64,000 nt of DNA, from positions 1,302,001 through 1,366,000 of the forward strand of contig JAMXSV010000010.1 in assembly GCA_027559495.1 (NCBI GenBank), in the 5' to 3' direction. This DNA is from Aurifilum marmelostoma (taxonomy: Eukaryota; Ascomycota; Sordariomycetes; Diaporthales; Cryphonectriaceae). Both the position numbers and the translations under genes were made by a program. How positions within the stretch are numbered: position 1 is the stretch's first letter; each line of letters starts with the position of its first letter. Of this stretch, positions 1 through 11,551 are shown piece by piece. Under the pieces are notes generated by a model. It did no database searches. It saw only the letters and a list, made by a program, of their open reading frames with translations, and was not told the origin of the DNA.

Positions 1-314
1 TACGGTCCGTGATACCGGCAGCCCAAAAGTGAATGGCGAGGATGTCGATAGCTGCACATGCGATCTCTGAAGCACCACTTTTCTGTTGGGCTTCGCTACC
101 AAAGAGTGGCTACACGTGTTGCCATCAGAACCACTTTTCCATCTTCCTTCTGCACAAGAGTGGCCCCAGAGTATGACGGCTTCCGAAAGCTTGCATCTTC
201 AGCGCTTCTGAATTGGGAATTACAATAACCCAGAAGCGCTCTCAGCAGGAGATAACACGGAAACACCCGTCGAGGCCGACCCGTGAATGCCGAATGGGGA
301 TCCATCCAGGTCAT

Positions 315-338
315 TGTGTGTGTGTGTGTGTGTGTGTG
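315..338. repeat. (TG)n microsatellite
   Basis: An uninterrupted run of 12 TG dinucleotides in non-coding sequence. Similar but shorter runs occur at 4064-4080 and inside the oxidoreductase intron near 25012-25026. Confidence 0.95.
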
Positions 339-2954
339 CGTCCCATCCGTGACTTGGTCAGCAGCCCGCCGCAGAGGCCCGCCATGATCTCTAATCCGCC
401 CGTGAGGGCGGTGGTGAACATGACTAGCAACACGACTAATAGTCGATCCTGTCCGACAAGACGAGATAATGTTCAGCTTGGATGTTTGGCCAGATTGACT
501 CTCGAAAGACCGATGCCAAGAGTACAGAAGGTTCTGCAATAAATCGGGCTGGTCACGATGAGGCCGGTCATTGGGCGCCGTGCAGTGTTTGTTCTCGACA
601 CTTTCCAGCCCATCAGATGCTACCCAAGCATCCCACAACCCGCTCCACCACTTTCTGGGACCTAGTCAACTTTTCCACAAATCTCGTATGCCCAAAGAAA
701 AGCCACCGCGTCAGAGCGTGATTCTGCCGGTTACAACTACCTGGTTCAGCAGTAGCCGTCAAGGCAGGAGATAGGGGAGGGGGCGCGGAAGGTTGAACAA
801 CACAGCTCGCTAAAGTACTCTGGGTATGAGCTGGCTCGAATGAGAGGTCGAGAGGTCATCTAGGAAAGGGGCCCTTGCCAGCGTGCCGCCCTCTTCTCCA
901 CCCTTCCATGTCCGTCTAGAGGCCGAGATGCGACGTCGTATGTTGCTGGGGATCCTATCACGGGCTGTCTCGGGCGGAAGGCGGCGGCGGCGGCGACGAG
1001 AGCTGACGGCTAGAAGAGGGTCGTGGGCCAGGTGGGGAAGAGGAAGGGGGGGGGGCCGTATCTGGGCTACGGATGGCTGGGCCAGGAAGTCGAGAAAAGT
1101 AAGTTATTAGCCCACTTTTGCGTCAATAGGGATGCGGTGCAGCCGCACAGGTGGTACAAGGCTCTCGGAAGGCCATATTAATAGGACACCATAAAGAGCA
1201 TGCGAGTGTACAAGCGAACCAGCTTATTGTGAGCCACGGCCCACTTTCTCTCGTTCCGAGAGCTTAATTGCATCGAGAAGGATCGGACGGGGAGTGGGAA
1301 TGGATTGTCTCCAGGAGGAGTTCCAGACCTTGACACAAGCCAATCATGGAGTGCCAGATCACATTTTCTATGGGTTCGGAATAGAGAACAAGAAGAAAAA
1401 ACACACTGTAGGTAATTTAACCAAAAGCTTCCTGTACTTTTGTCACTTGTGAAGAAAATAAAATTACTAGACTAGCCAGCCACCACACCGATCATCTCAC
1501 TGAACCCCTCTAAGCTCAGACTAGTATAATATCGAGGGGGGGGGGGGAGGTCGCCGCCAAGCGACGAACTCGGATCGGCCACCGCCGCCTTTAAAAACGT
1601 CCATACTATGTATGTACAGCCATTCTGCGACAGGTCAAGTGCATCTGTCATTAGATTGACAGGTACAAGCGTCCTTTGCCGCCAGCTAATTAGGTGTCTC
1701 CACACAAAGTCGGCTGCGCACATTGGCGTTGTATTGCACAATACCACCCAACCAACACGCGTCCCAGTCCGGGAGGAGTATGCACGTATTTCAACGTCAA
1801 GGTAACCTGTCACAACTCACACAGGGGAGAAGAGCACAGTTGCAAGCGGGTATCCAGCTGCAAGTCGTGGTTCCAGACACTGTGACCTGTCGAGAATTTG
1901 TGGGCCATTTGTGCCGTAGCCGTTGGGTCTAGATTTCCCAGGGAGCATCGGATGGTGATTTGGTCTTTTCTCATTCGTGGTGGTATCGTGATCTTCCGCT
2001 TCGACTTGCCGCCTTGTGATGAGGTGGGTGCAGGTGGGCTGGCGATGCAAGTAAGCAACCCGGACACCACCGTGTGGATCGATTCCAACAGCCCTAGACG
2101 TGGTCCAGTTCATCTCTACCACCACAAATTGCTGCACGGAAGAGGCCACCGACGTCATGACTTCATATATTGGAAATCTTCTGGTGCAGGCGACACTTTA
2201 GCGAGGAGCACCCACCAGCTCCATGCCGCCAGAGACAGCTGTACGTGCAGGAATGCAACCTCACGTCGCTCCTTAGGTTGTGAAGCTCGTAGCGAGAGGA
2301 CCACCTCGGAGCCCAGCTTCCCGCCAGGAGTCGATTCCTCCTGTCTTCAGACTTTCTCTTGACTGGGAAGGCATATTAACGAGCGGGAACTTTGTAGAGT
2401 ATCCCGAGCAGTGTAGCCATGATGAGCTTCAGGCGCCGCCTCGTCATCCAGGTAAGATGAGGCCTCGAGGCTGAGGAAGAGAGGGTGGCCATCGGTCCAC
2501 ATCCCTGAAGTTCTGTAGCACAAGAAAAACCAGATTCGAGTGCATTCAAACAACACGAGGACCAGAGAGGCGTTTAGACCGGGCTCATGGGTATGTCGAT
2601 CAACTTCCGTCCTTGGAATATCATACAATTCTTGACGACTCGGAAATCGAGGTGCGATCAGCTGCAGACTAACCTGCCGTCTGAACCTTGGCTGTTCAGC
2701 ACAATGACGATCTTTTGCACTTTTTCCCAGTTTCTGCAAGGCCCGATGCGACGTTGAGGCTTGGTAAACACGGAACTATAGGATGCTCCTTCGGGCTTAG
2801 AGCTCCTAGTGGTCGATGAGCCTGGAGACTCGAGCAGGACTCACAAGGGGAGGAGACATCCAGCTGGTGAGGTGGACGAAGACGGCGGACAGCGGACAAG
2901 CTGGGGGTTCATCCTAGGACTCGAGACACGATCAGAACACTGTCCACAAAAAAG

Positions 2955-2960
2955 TATAAA
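2955..2960 (+). promoter_or_regulatory. TATA box of hydrophobin gene
   Basis: TATAAA sits about 150 bp upstream of the hydrophobin ATG and is followed by a pyrimidine-rich leader. A consensus TATA box suits a strongly and conditionally expressed gene. The transcription start was not determined, so the role is inferred from position. Confidence 0.55.
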
Positions 2961-3110
2961 GAGTGGCCTCCTCTCCCCTCTTCAAGGTCTGACTCTTCCT
3001 TCATCATCATCGACAACAAGACACTTCAGAGCTACCTTCGCTACAGTCCACCGTCCCAATTCCATAACTTGCAAACTCCTTGGGTTCCTCCCCTTCAAAA
3101 CATTACCAAA

Positions 3111-3674
3111 ATGCAGTTCTCCATCATTGCCATCTCCTTCCTTGCCTCCATCGCCATGGCCAAGCCCACCAAGCGCGGCGGCGGCGGTGGTGACGGCGGC
3201 TCTGGCTCTACCAGCTACGTCCCCTGCGTCGACACCCTGTACAGCGAGGCTCAGTGCTGCGCTACCGACGTCCTCGGCGTTGCTGACCTGAGTTGCGCGA
3301 CTGGTGAGTACCGCAGCTGCTGTCCACTACCCTCTCTAGCATGCCCTCCTGCTTGACTTCCCTCCTTCTGGTCGTGGCTCTCCTGCACCAGCCCGGAAAC
3401 TCAGGAGAGACCAAAGCAATTCCTCCGTGCGGGTAGACTTGTACTCGAGTTACTGAAGCTGACCGCCCTGTCTTGATAGTCTCCGAGACCCCCACCAGCG
3501 CCGAGGACTTCGCGTCGATCTGCGCCGAGTCCGGCACCACGGCCAAGTGCTGCGTTCTCCCACTCGTGAGTCTCCCTCTCCCTTCAACAAATGATAGCTG
3601 TGGCGATCAAAGGTGCTGACCCTCGAATGCAGCTTGGCCAGGGTGTCCTCTGCGAGACTCCCGTGGGTCTGTAA
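3111..3674 (+). CDS. class II hydrophobin, secreted
   Basis: Three exons, 3111-3303, 3480-3565 and 3633-3674, encode about 106 residues. Residues 1-17 form a signal peptide (MQFSIIAISFLASIAMA). A KR pair and a Gly-rich linker follow, then the eight-cysteine core. Cysteine spacing is C-x9-CC-x11-C-x16-C-x8-CC-x10-C, which is the class II pattern exactly. Class II hydrophobins are small secreted amphiphiles that assemble at air-water and cell-wall surfaces. They coat hyphae and spores and aid surface attachment. Both introns start with GTGAGT, and the exon phases agree. The start is a true ATG in an ACCAAAATG context. The Gly-rich spacer (GGGGGDGG) before the first cysteine is the one variable element. 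Family assignment is firm; the physiological role (aerial growth or infection) is not visible from sequence. Confidence 0.95.
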
Positions 3675-4238
3675 GGGGGGTTCCGAATACGGGAGCAGAT
3701 CGACCGTGCCCAAGCCCTGGCTCACAGGCGGCACTCGCAAGTCTTGAGGTCGAGATGCTTTGGAGTTGAACGGAATTGAACGAGACACACGTAGCAAAGG
3801 TGAAAGGATTGGGGCCTGTGATGTGGACTGCCACTCCTTTTTGAATATCTTGTTGTCTTCACACATCAATTGTAACGAGTTGGCCCCTTCCTCTTTTTGC
3901 TCTTTTATTCATAGCTAGCTGGCGCCGTTATTAGCAAATCCATTGAGCTCAATGTATCCACGGCTTGGCGTTGCAAACTTAGTGACATGCCCGATTCACA
4001 ACACCAAGTTCTCGGCCCGGTGATGCACAAAAGATCAGCACTTCTGCGCGCCGCCTTTTGTGCGTGTGTGTGTGTGTGTGCCTTCAGCTTGGCGCTCCAT
4101 CTCGAGGTTGGGGCAGGATCGCCCTGCCATGGTCTTGCCACGTCGTAGCTTTGATTCAGGCTGATTTCATGGAGGTGGTCACGGTGAACACAGAATGTCT
4201 CACAGCGAAGATGATCGATTTGTAGATCTGTCCACCGC

Positions 4239-4889
4239 TCAATCATGCTTTGGTGGTGGCTCCGGATGAGTGAGAAGACTCAATATGATATTCCAGCAGA
4301 ATCCAACGCACACCGAGACCAATTGTCGCTTCTCCACCGGCACGAGGACGAAATTCAAGACCATGACCCACGGCCAGATAGCCCAGTTGGCGTAGATGAG
4401 GGTGAATATTTTGGCTCTCCAGATGACCGCGATCTCGGACAGGTGTTGCACACGGAACATGTTGGTCCAAGTCAGGAAGATGGACAGGAAGCAGAACATG
4501 CCCACTGTCTGATCAAGCACGAGCTTGGCAACGATATTCCGCCAGATGACCCCCTGCCTCGACTGGTTCAGAATCTCTAGAAGATTGAACGAGGCTCCCT
4601 CCGTGCTCAGCCGGCTTTCTTCGTCGTCCCGAGCCTTCTCCTTGGCTGAAACGTTCAGGACACCGTCGGCGGGCCGGCGGCTGGGAAACATGCGCTCCAG
4701 CAAGATGTGCCAGAAGAAACCCAGCTGGGCTTGGAAGAAACCGTAGAAGGCGAACTCAGCAATGCGCTGCCGGTCAAAGTGAGGTGGGTTCGGACCGTGC
4801 GAGTGCCATCTTGCAATAAGCTGTGCGGTGATGTTTGCAGCGCCTTTGAGGAAGAAAGCCCGGACTGCGGTCGAGAGAAGTGGGCCCAT
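4239..4889 (-). CDS. Mpv17/PMP22 family membrane protein
   Basis: A single open frame of 216 residues resembles integral membrane proteins of peroxisomes and the inner mitochondrial membrane. The C-terminal half carries the family signature: ANWAIWPWVMVLNFVLVP, then ..R.....G..WN..LS. Four hydrophobic segments are visible: residues 8-25, 45-65, 125-145 and 165-205. An Asp/Lys-rich loop after the second segment (AKEKARDDEESR) is a likely soluble linker. Length is normal for the family (180-230). The N-terminus is short, with MGPLLSTAVRAF directly before the first helix. An in-frame TGA lies about 15 codons upstream, so this ATG is the best start unless a small 5' exon exists. Substrate and exact organelle cannot be read from sequence. 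Confidence 0.85.
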   Translation of the reverse strand: MGPLLSTAVRAFFLKGAANITAQLIARWHSHGPNPPHFDRQRIAEFAFYGFFQAQLGFFWHILLERMFPSRRPADGVLNVSAKEKARDDEESRLSTEGASFNLLEILNQSRQGVIWRNIVAKLVLDQTVGMFCFLSIFLTWTNMFRVQHLSEIAVIWRAKIFTLIYANWAIWPWVMVLNFVLVPVEKRQLVSVCVGFCWNIILSLLTHPEPPPKHD

Positions 4890-5661
4890 GATCTGGCCTG
4901 TCCTGGCGCCGCTACGACGACAGCGGAACGGTCAACCAAGATGTCGAGCTATCCTAGGAGGAGGGCATCTGTTGTGGTGGTGGTGCTGCGTGTACAATAT
5001 CCCGTGGGAGAGGTGTTGAACGTTGAAAGGGGGAAGAAGAGACGTCGTAATTTGGCTGGTTTCGGGACACGTTGCTGAGGATCCGATCTGCCTGACCTTC
5101 ATTTCAGGAACTCGGCCTGGCCGAGAAGTGTTGCAGAGGAACAGGGTTAGGGTCTAGGTCAATGCATTTTGAAGACATGAGTGTCAGAGAGGCAATTCCG
5201 ACATCGTGCTTGTTTACTTATTTGAGAAGCAGTTTGGACTCGACATGAGGCTCAAGTCCCTCGCGAGGCTGATATAAGGAGGAAGAAGGCGCTTCCTGAG
5301 ACAACAGTGACACTTGACCTTCCTCTTCGACTAGTCGGTCAATCGTGCCTTGGTCGCCACTGCCATAGTGGTACTAATGTGGTCTCTAGTATGCTTATGT
5401 CAGCATTTTGGCACTGGTTTGCCTGATGTAGAAGGCACGCTAATAGTAGGCACGTAGGCACAATAACCCCCCTGCAACAATCCCGACGTCATAGGGCGTT
5501 CCTGGCGCTCATCTGTAGTTGACGGACTCACCTAGAACAGGCCGCTGCCAACAAACACAAACCTGCTGACATCTACTCAATCCCTCTGCATTGTCAATGC
5601 TCTGAAGTTCCCCCCAGGACCGCCGTCAAGAGAGCTGGGACTGCGTCCCAATTTTGCCATC

Positions 5662-7968
5662 ATGGCCAGCATCATGGAGTGTCTGGGTGTGTTCTGCTGG
5701 TGCCTTCCTTGCTTCGATTCACTTGCAGAGGATGAGGACCGCGAGCCGCTGCTCCCACAGTATCTGGACGACACGGTGCTGCAGAGGGAGCTTCACCAGA
5801 AGCTCCATACCTACCAGATGCTGCGTGCGCTCACACAGGGTTTCATGCCTTCAAACGAGCAGGTCATCAACAACTTGAGAACATTGCTGGCCTCGGATGT
5901 TCTCAATGTGGATAACGCCGAGCTCAGCGACTCGGGCAGGGCTCTCATACACTACACCAAAGTGTGGCTGAAACAGTTCATGGATCTGTTGCAACACAAG
6001 AACGGGGGCGACCAGATCCAAGACTTTATCTGGTATCTGACCAAGGCTCGCGTGTCTGTCGACATGGAAGACATTGTACACCGGACTTCCAAGGCAAAAT
6101 CAAAGGCGCAGACTGCTGCTGGTCAGTGTTGAGCCACCTCGTGCATTTTCCTCGTACTGACACGCTCAATAGCTTTTCAGAGCCTTCAGACAGTCGGCTC
6201 GCTGTTGTTGACAAACTCGGATTTCCGCCTCTTCCTAGCCGACCTCAGTACGATTGGGAGAGAAGTTTTCCGGGATACAGCTTTCACTCTCTCTGAAGTA
6301 TCACAACAGGCCGCTCACCGCCTGGAGCCTTCCCTGCAGCAACAACAGGCATTGAAAGAACCAGGTGCCGATGGCGAGACTGCCCCCAGCGCAGATGAGC
6401 TCGGGGGAGACGTAACAGATGTCGCCAAAGTCGTGGTAGAGGGTGCTGCTGAAGTGGCCCAAGAGGCCGAGCACAGCTTCGTCGACAAAATCACAGGCGA
6501 CGAGAAGTCAACACTCCTCTACCGACTCAAAGAGGCCGTGACAAAGCTGAGGAAGCGACAAGACTACTCCGAATCTGTGTCCACGATAGCGAAATTGCTG
6601 CAGCGCTATGCCCTTGTTTATTCACATGTCGTTCAAGAGACGGCATCGGTTGCAGAGCGTGACGTTGACACAAACCTGGAGATGGATAAGGCAGTCAGGA
6701 ATTTTTGGGCTTTCGTCAAGTCTTTTGGAGATCCTGCAGAGTGGCAGGAGTTGGAGCACAGATTCAACCAGGTGCTCGACCACGGCAAGACTGATCCTCA
6801 ATTCGACAAGCTAGTTCAGCAGGCCGGAAACGCCTTACAAGAGATGTTAACAGACCCGGGGTTCTTCGAGCACGCCGAGCAGAGATTCCAGGACTTGAGG
6901 GCACAATCACGTCAGCTTGCTACCGACTCATCACTCCGAGAAGACATTGACGGTCTTCTGGCCAAACTGCAGTCTACGATCAAGTCGGTGCTCCGCGACA
7001 TCGATGTCTCTAAGCTGATACAGACATCGACTTACATAGCCAAGATCCTGTCTCCGGCACATCAGTATACCAATACAGAGCTGCTGACCGACGCTATCCA
7101 CCATTTCGTCCCGAAGCTGGTCGAATCGATCCAGTATGTGCCAATACCACGGGTCGAGGTCTCAACCCCAGAAGTCGACCTGCTTCTCGAGAATATTATT
7201 CTCGAACCTGGTGTCACCATCAACAGCACGTCCTTCCTTCCGTACCGCCTCCGAGTTGAAACTCGTAACGACCTCGAGATCCGCAAAGCACGTACGAGGA
7301 CTACCTCTACCCTCGAGTCTCTGGTCACTGTCAAGGTTGATGGCATGTCTATTCGTGCCCAAGAGATAGGCTATTGGATACGCGCACACTCTGGATTGCT
7401 TCAGCTTGCTGATGAAGGCATTGCCTCGTTCGAGCTGGACGAGAGGGGCATCGACGTCGAGATGGACATCGAGGTCGCAAAGGAACGGCTGGAGAGCATC
7501 CTCTCTTTGAAGGCCGTACGCGTGCACATTCACAAGCTCGACTACATCTTGCGCAAATCAAAGTTCGCACTGGCCGCTTCTGTTTTCAAGCCCATGATCA
7601 TACCCATCGTTCGATCGGCTATCGAATCACAGATGTCCAGCGCCATAGCTGATCTGATTCACTTTGCGAATCGGGAACTACTGTATGCGCGAGAAAGGTT
7701 GCGGGCCACACGCATTGCCGATCCGAATGACCTCTGGACCTTCATCAAGGCTGTTTCGGCTCGCCTGGTCCCAGAAGAGGATCCAGATCTCTACACGCGA
7801 GTGGGTGTTACCGAGCCCGGCAGAGGGGTTTTCAGAGGTGTCTACGCTCCTGGGAGCATTGTCAAAGTCTGGAATGAGGAAGCTCTCCAGGCGAAGCAAA
7901 GGATTCGGGAAGGAGAGGACGAGGGGTGGAGAAATAACATTTTCGACGTGCTCACGAGTCATCGCTGA
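5662..7968 (+). CDS. HAM1-like (DUF4449) protein
   Basis: Two exons, 5662-6121 and 6173-7968, with a 51-nt intron (GTCAGT...CAATAG), give 751 residues. The sequence matches the fungal family with an N-terminal HAM1-like domain (about residues 20-580) and a C-terminal DUF4449/HAM1-C region (about 580-740). The middle is a long alpha-helical stretch. It is followed by a beta-rich part with repeated amphipathic strands (IEVAKERLESILSLKAVRVHI), similar to BPI/TULIP-type lipid-binding folds; that comparison is inference. The first 18 residues are unusually Cys- and aromatic-rich (C7, C12, C14, C17), which suggests S-acylation to a membrane. An acceptor at 6180 would be out of frame, so the TAG at 6171 was chosen. 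The biochemical role is unknown. Related genes have been linked to hyphal or cell fusion phenotypes in fungi. Confidence 0.85.
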
Positions 7969-8566
7969 CCACGGAAGCATCTTCTCTGGAGCACACACTA
8001 TGGGTGCGGTCGTGGTAAGGTGTGCATTGTTTTTCTTCTTTTTCTGTGGATCTTGCTGCATAACAAGGGCCAAATAATAGCACTGGTTCCAGGGGACGAC
8101 AAGACATAGGCAGGTCATATCACTACCCTTTGACTGTCCAACCAACGGATTTAGCAGGCGTCAAACAACAGCCTCGGAACTAACAACCCTGGGCCCTCTC
8201 CTGTCCTCGGTCACCCCGAGCTTCTTGATGTCCCGTTGCTTGCCGCTGTATGAGTGAGGCAGGGCGCCAATAGAACTGATATACAAAATCACATCGGGAG
8301 CAGCCTCTCAGATCGAGTCATCAGCCGCTCATCCTCTTGTGAAACGAATGCGATAATACTCGAGGCTTTCGCAGCCGGTCTGGACCCACCTCCCCATGAG
8401 TGGTACCGCCATGTGCCACATCCTCGTCCATTATCCCTCAGCCCTTCTAGCCGACTTCTAGAAGACTTTTCGGGTATGGTCGCTCGGCAGGGCTCCGAGT
8501 ACCTGCGATATATATACTAGACATGCTCAAATAGAAATCTTACTCGAGCCGGAACGGGCCCACATC

Positions 8567-8582
8567 TACTCCGTACGGAGTA
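8567..8582. repeat. perfect 16-bp palindrome TACTCCGTACGGAGTA
   Basis: The sequence reads identically on both strands. TACTCCGTA-type palindromes and tandem units recur in intergenic DNA of many ascomycetes. It could be a dispersed element or a dimeric factor site. No second copy was seen in this window. Confidence 0.7.
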
Positions 8583-9450
8583 CAACCAACTACAGACCGC
8601 ATAAGACTTGGGACAAGCTCATTAGATGTCTGCAGTGCGACCTCTGATCAGACCCTGCGCAAGACCTAATCCGCAAGAGCAAAGAGTGTGGTGTCACCTT
8701 CACAATTACGTGACAGATCCCTGCCCGCCCTCCAATTGAACAGGCATCTCTGGCTAGACAGAGAGAGCCGCGCCATTCAGAGGTGTGCGACAGGCCGTTG
8801 GATTGAGCAAGTGGCCTGCAATATATCTGACCAAAATAAAGACCTGGCCGGGATCTTGCTCAAACACCTGTGAACAGCCTCGGCAACGAGTTGTTACTGT
8901 TCCTAGACGAACACGAACGACTTCAGCCCTACAGGGAAGGTTACCAAGGTAAGCGAGTCAATAAACACGCGTATTATTGAGCGCAACGGACACAGGTACG
9001 GTGCCTCAGATCATCGCCTGCATCTCCTGCCATGTGCACACCTTCAGCTTCCTTTGTAGGGTGTGAGTGAGCTCTCGCACGTGGCACGCAGGGTGGGTCA
9101 GGGTGCCGCTTGAGGGAGCTGTTTCTAAGAGCTGAACGGCGAGCCCAGAAACCAGGAGATGATATATGAGATATTATATGTCGCGGGCCAGCCTCGATCT
9201 TTCCTGGTCCTCAAGACACCTTCCCAATACAGGGCCTCTAGGGGCGTATTGCAGGGCTTGGTGCATTGAGGGCCCGCTTTCGCGGCGCGCGTGGCTGTCG
9301 AGGGTACATCGGGTTCCGATTCGGCTCACCACCATCCACTCCGCCGTTGCATGCAAAGGTCATCCCAAAAGGGCAAATGATTGCCCCTCGTGGTGCCGAC
9401 GATCCATCTTGGAGAAGGGATAAAAAAGAAAACCCAGAGTCGTGGTACTG

Positions 9451-9457
9451 TATATAA
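9451..9457 (+). promoter_or_regulatory. TATA box of lipase gene
   Basis: TATATAA lies about 200 bp upstream of the lipase ATG. A C/T-rich leader with several TCT and CCTC tracts follows, as is common in fungal promoters. Assignment rests on position only. Confidence 0.5.
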
Positions 9458-9657
9458 TCCCCGCAGGCTCCCACCCATGTTGTCCATATTTATCCTGCCT
9501 GGTTCGCCCACTCTCGATCCGACCTTCTCAACCGAACTTCTTTCTTGTCCACTCCCTCGCCGGCCCTTGATACGCCCTTCCGTCTCCTCGAACGAGACAA
9601 CAGCCCCTTCTTGTCAAGTCTTCTCAAGGGTAAGAGGAACGGAGAAACACAAAAATC

Positions 9658-11105
9658 ATGGCGTTTCACCTCACCAGGACGCTGGCGCTCGCGGGTCTCA
9701 TCGCCAATGCTGCTCTGGCTGCCGCAGCGCCGCGACACGGCCCAGCTACCATGGCTCAGCGAGACGACACAGCCCAGCCGCTTCCACCAAGCGAGGACCC
9801 CTGGTACACTGCGCCTGACGGCTATGAGGATGCGTCGCCTGGAGATGTCCTCCGCAACCGGACCGCCCCAGGGGACCTGGTGTCCGTTGCTGGGTCCAAT
9901 TGCTCTGCGGCGTACAATCTCCTCTACCGCACCACTGCAAGCCAGGGCAATGCCACGTTCGCCGTGACGACCGTCTTCGTACCCAAGAGTGATGTTGCGA
10001 CCGACGCTCTTCTCTCGTACCAGATCCCCTACGACTCTGCCTGGGTCGACGCGAGTCCCAGCTATGCCATGTACCAGAGCATCCCCTCGGATATCAAGAT
10101 CGCCCTTGGCAAGGGCTACTTCGTCATCGTGCCAGACTACGAGGGACCCCTCGCGAGCTTCACCGCAGGCCACATGTCCGGATACGCCACGCTTGATAAC
10201 GTCCGTGCTGCTCTGAACACGGCTGACCTGTATGATCTGCCCGACGACCCTTACTATGCGGTCTGGGGATACTCAGGCGGTGCCCTGGCCTCCGAGTGGG
10301 CTGCGGAATTGCAGCTTGACTATGCTCCTGAGCTGGACTTTGCCGGCGCCGCGCTCGGTGGTCTCACCCCTAACGTGACCAGCGTGCTCCTCGACATCAA
10401 CGAGAAGCTTTCTGCTGGTCTTGCTCCGGTAAGAAGAACAAGGCAGCGAGAACAAGCCAACCTCCCTGCCTCTCTCCCACACTCTACACGGATATACCGC
10501 GATTCTGCCTTGCTGACTTTAAGAACCAGCCCGCCATCCTCGGTCTCCTGAGCCAGTGGCCCGCAGCCCAGGAATACGTCTACTCGCAGTTCACCGCCAA
10601 CACCAAGGGCACCTACACCAAGGCCAACTTCCTGGCGGCCGAGAACTACACCCTGTCCGAGGCCGAGTCTGCCTACGAGCTCCAGGACATCTTCCTGTAC
10701 TTCCAGGGAGGCGAGTCGACGCTGACAGGGCCCGTGGTGACAGCCGTGGTCGACCAGGACGGCGTCATGGGCCTCCACGGCGTGCCGCAGATGCCCGTCT
10801 TCGCGTACAAGGCCATCCAGGACCAGATCAGCCCCGTCGCCGACACGGATGCCCTCGTCGCAAAGTACTGTGCCGACGGCGCGAACATCCTGTACCAGCG
10901 CAACACGGTCGGCACTCACGGCGCCGAGGAGGGCTATGGTGACCCGGCCGCTACTGCTTGGCTGGATGCTGTGCTCACGGGCACGTATGCTGCGACTTAT
11001 GCCACCACGGGCTGCACCGTACAGAACGTTACTGTTCAGTCGTCGCGGACGCACTCGGATGCTGCGCTTCGAGCGCGGGGCCCGAGGCTGTTCTGGGAGG
11101 ACTGA
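9658..11105 (+). CDS. secreted LIP-family lipase
   Basis: Two exons, 9658-10428 and 10530-11105, with a 101-nt intron, encode 448 residues. Residues 1-23 are a signal peptide ending in an Ala-rich cleavage region. The enzyme belongs to the Candida-type secretory lipase family (LIP), alpha/beta-hydrolases that cut triacylglycerols and other esters outside the cell. The nucleophile elbow is GYSGG (Ser about residue 205). The likely acid is the Asp in KAIQDQISPV and the likely His is in NTVGTHGAEEGY near the C-terminus. Several N-glycosylation sequons (NRT, NCS, NAT, NVT, NYT) agree with secretion. Length matches the family (440-470). The next gene, the rhamnosidase, is convergent with about 450 bp between stops. 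Substrate range is not determinable. Confidence 0.93.
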
Positions 11106-11551
11106 ACGGTGTAGACTGAAAGGCGGATCACGCAAACAGCTTAGCTTTTTCTCTGGACATATTTGACACCACACACAAACAAAAAGCGCATTTAGCATTG
11201 TAGCATAAAACTCACCTGAGCATTTAATGGCATATAAAATGGGAAAACGCTTCTGCGGTCGCATATAGAGTGCGAGAGAGAATATCAAAAAAGCTTGTAT
11301 GAATATGGTCATCCTGTGCGTGAACAATGATTGATGTCTAGTTCCTCTAATCTAGATATTGACTCCAGTTTAGCTGAGGATTTTGGGATTGCCTATCTAA
11401 TTGACAAGAAATGACAAGTCTAGTTCTATAATTACAGTCCATCTTAGAGGAACAACCAAGAAGTGGCTACCTTCAGATATAGCTAGAGCACATTACTGTG
11501 CAAACCATATGTGTCATGCGTCTGTTTAACGGAAAAGGAGTTTTCGACCAA

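Larger units (their letters stand above)
1..3110. other. gene-free left flank
   Basis: No open frame here has recognisable protein motifs, and most begin with GTG, CTG or TTG. A (TG)n microsatellite lies at 315-338 and G-rich tracts lie near 1047-1056 and 1537-1549. The right end must contain the promoter of the hydrophobin gene that starts at 3111. I see nothing else that I can support. Confidence 0.5.
7969..9657. other. intergenic region before the lipase gene
   Basis: No gene is supported. A perfect 16-bp palindrome lies at 8567-8582. The last 210 bp hold the lipase promoter and leader. Confidence 0.5.

Noticed and set aside
10320..11327. 335-codon minus-strand frame over the lipase
   Set aside because: Antisense to lipase exon 2 with no family motif; lipase codon usage explains the absence of stops.
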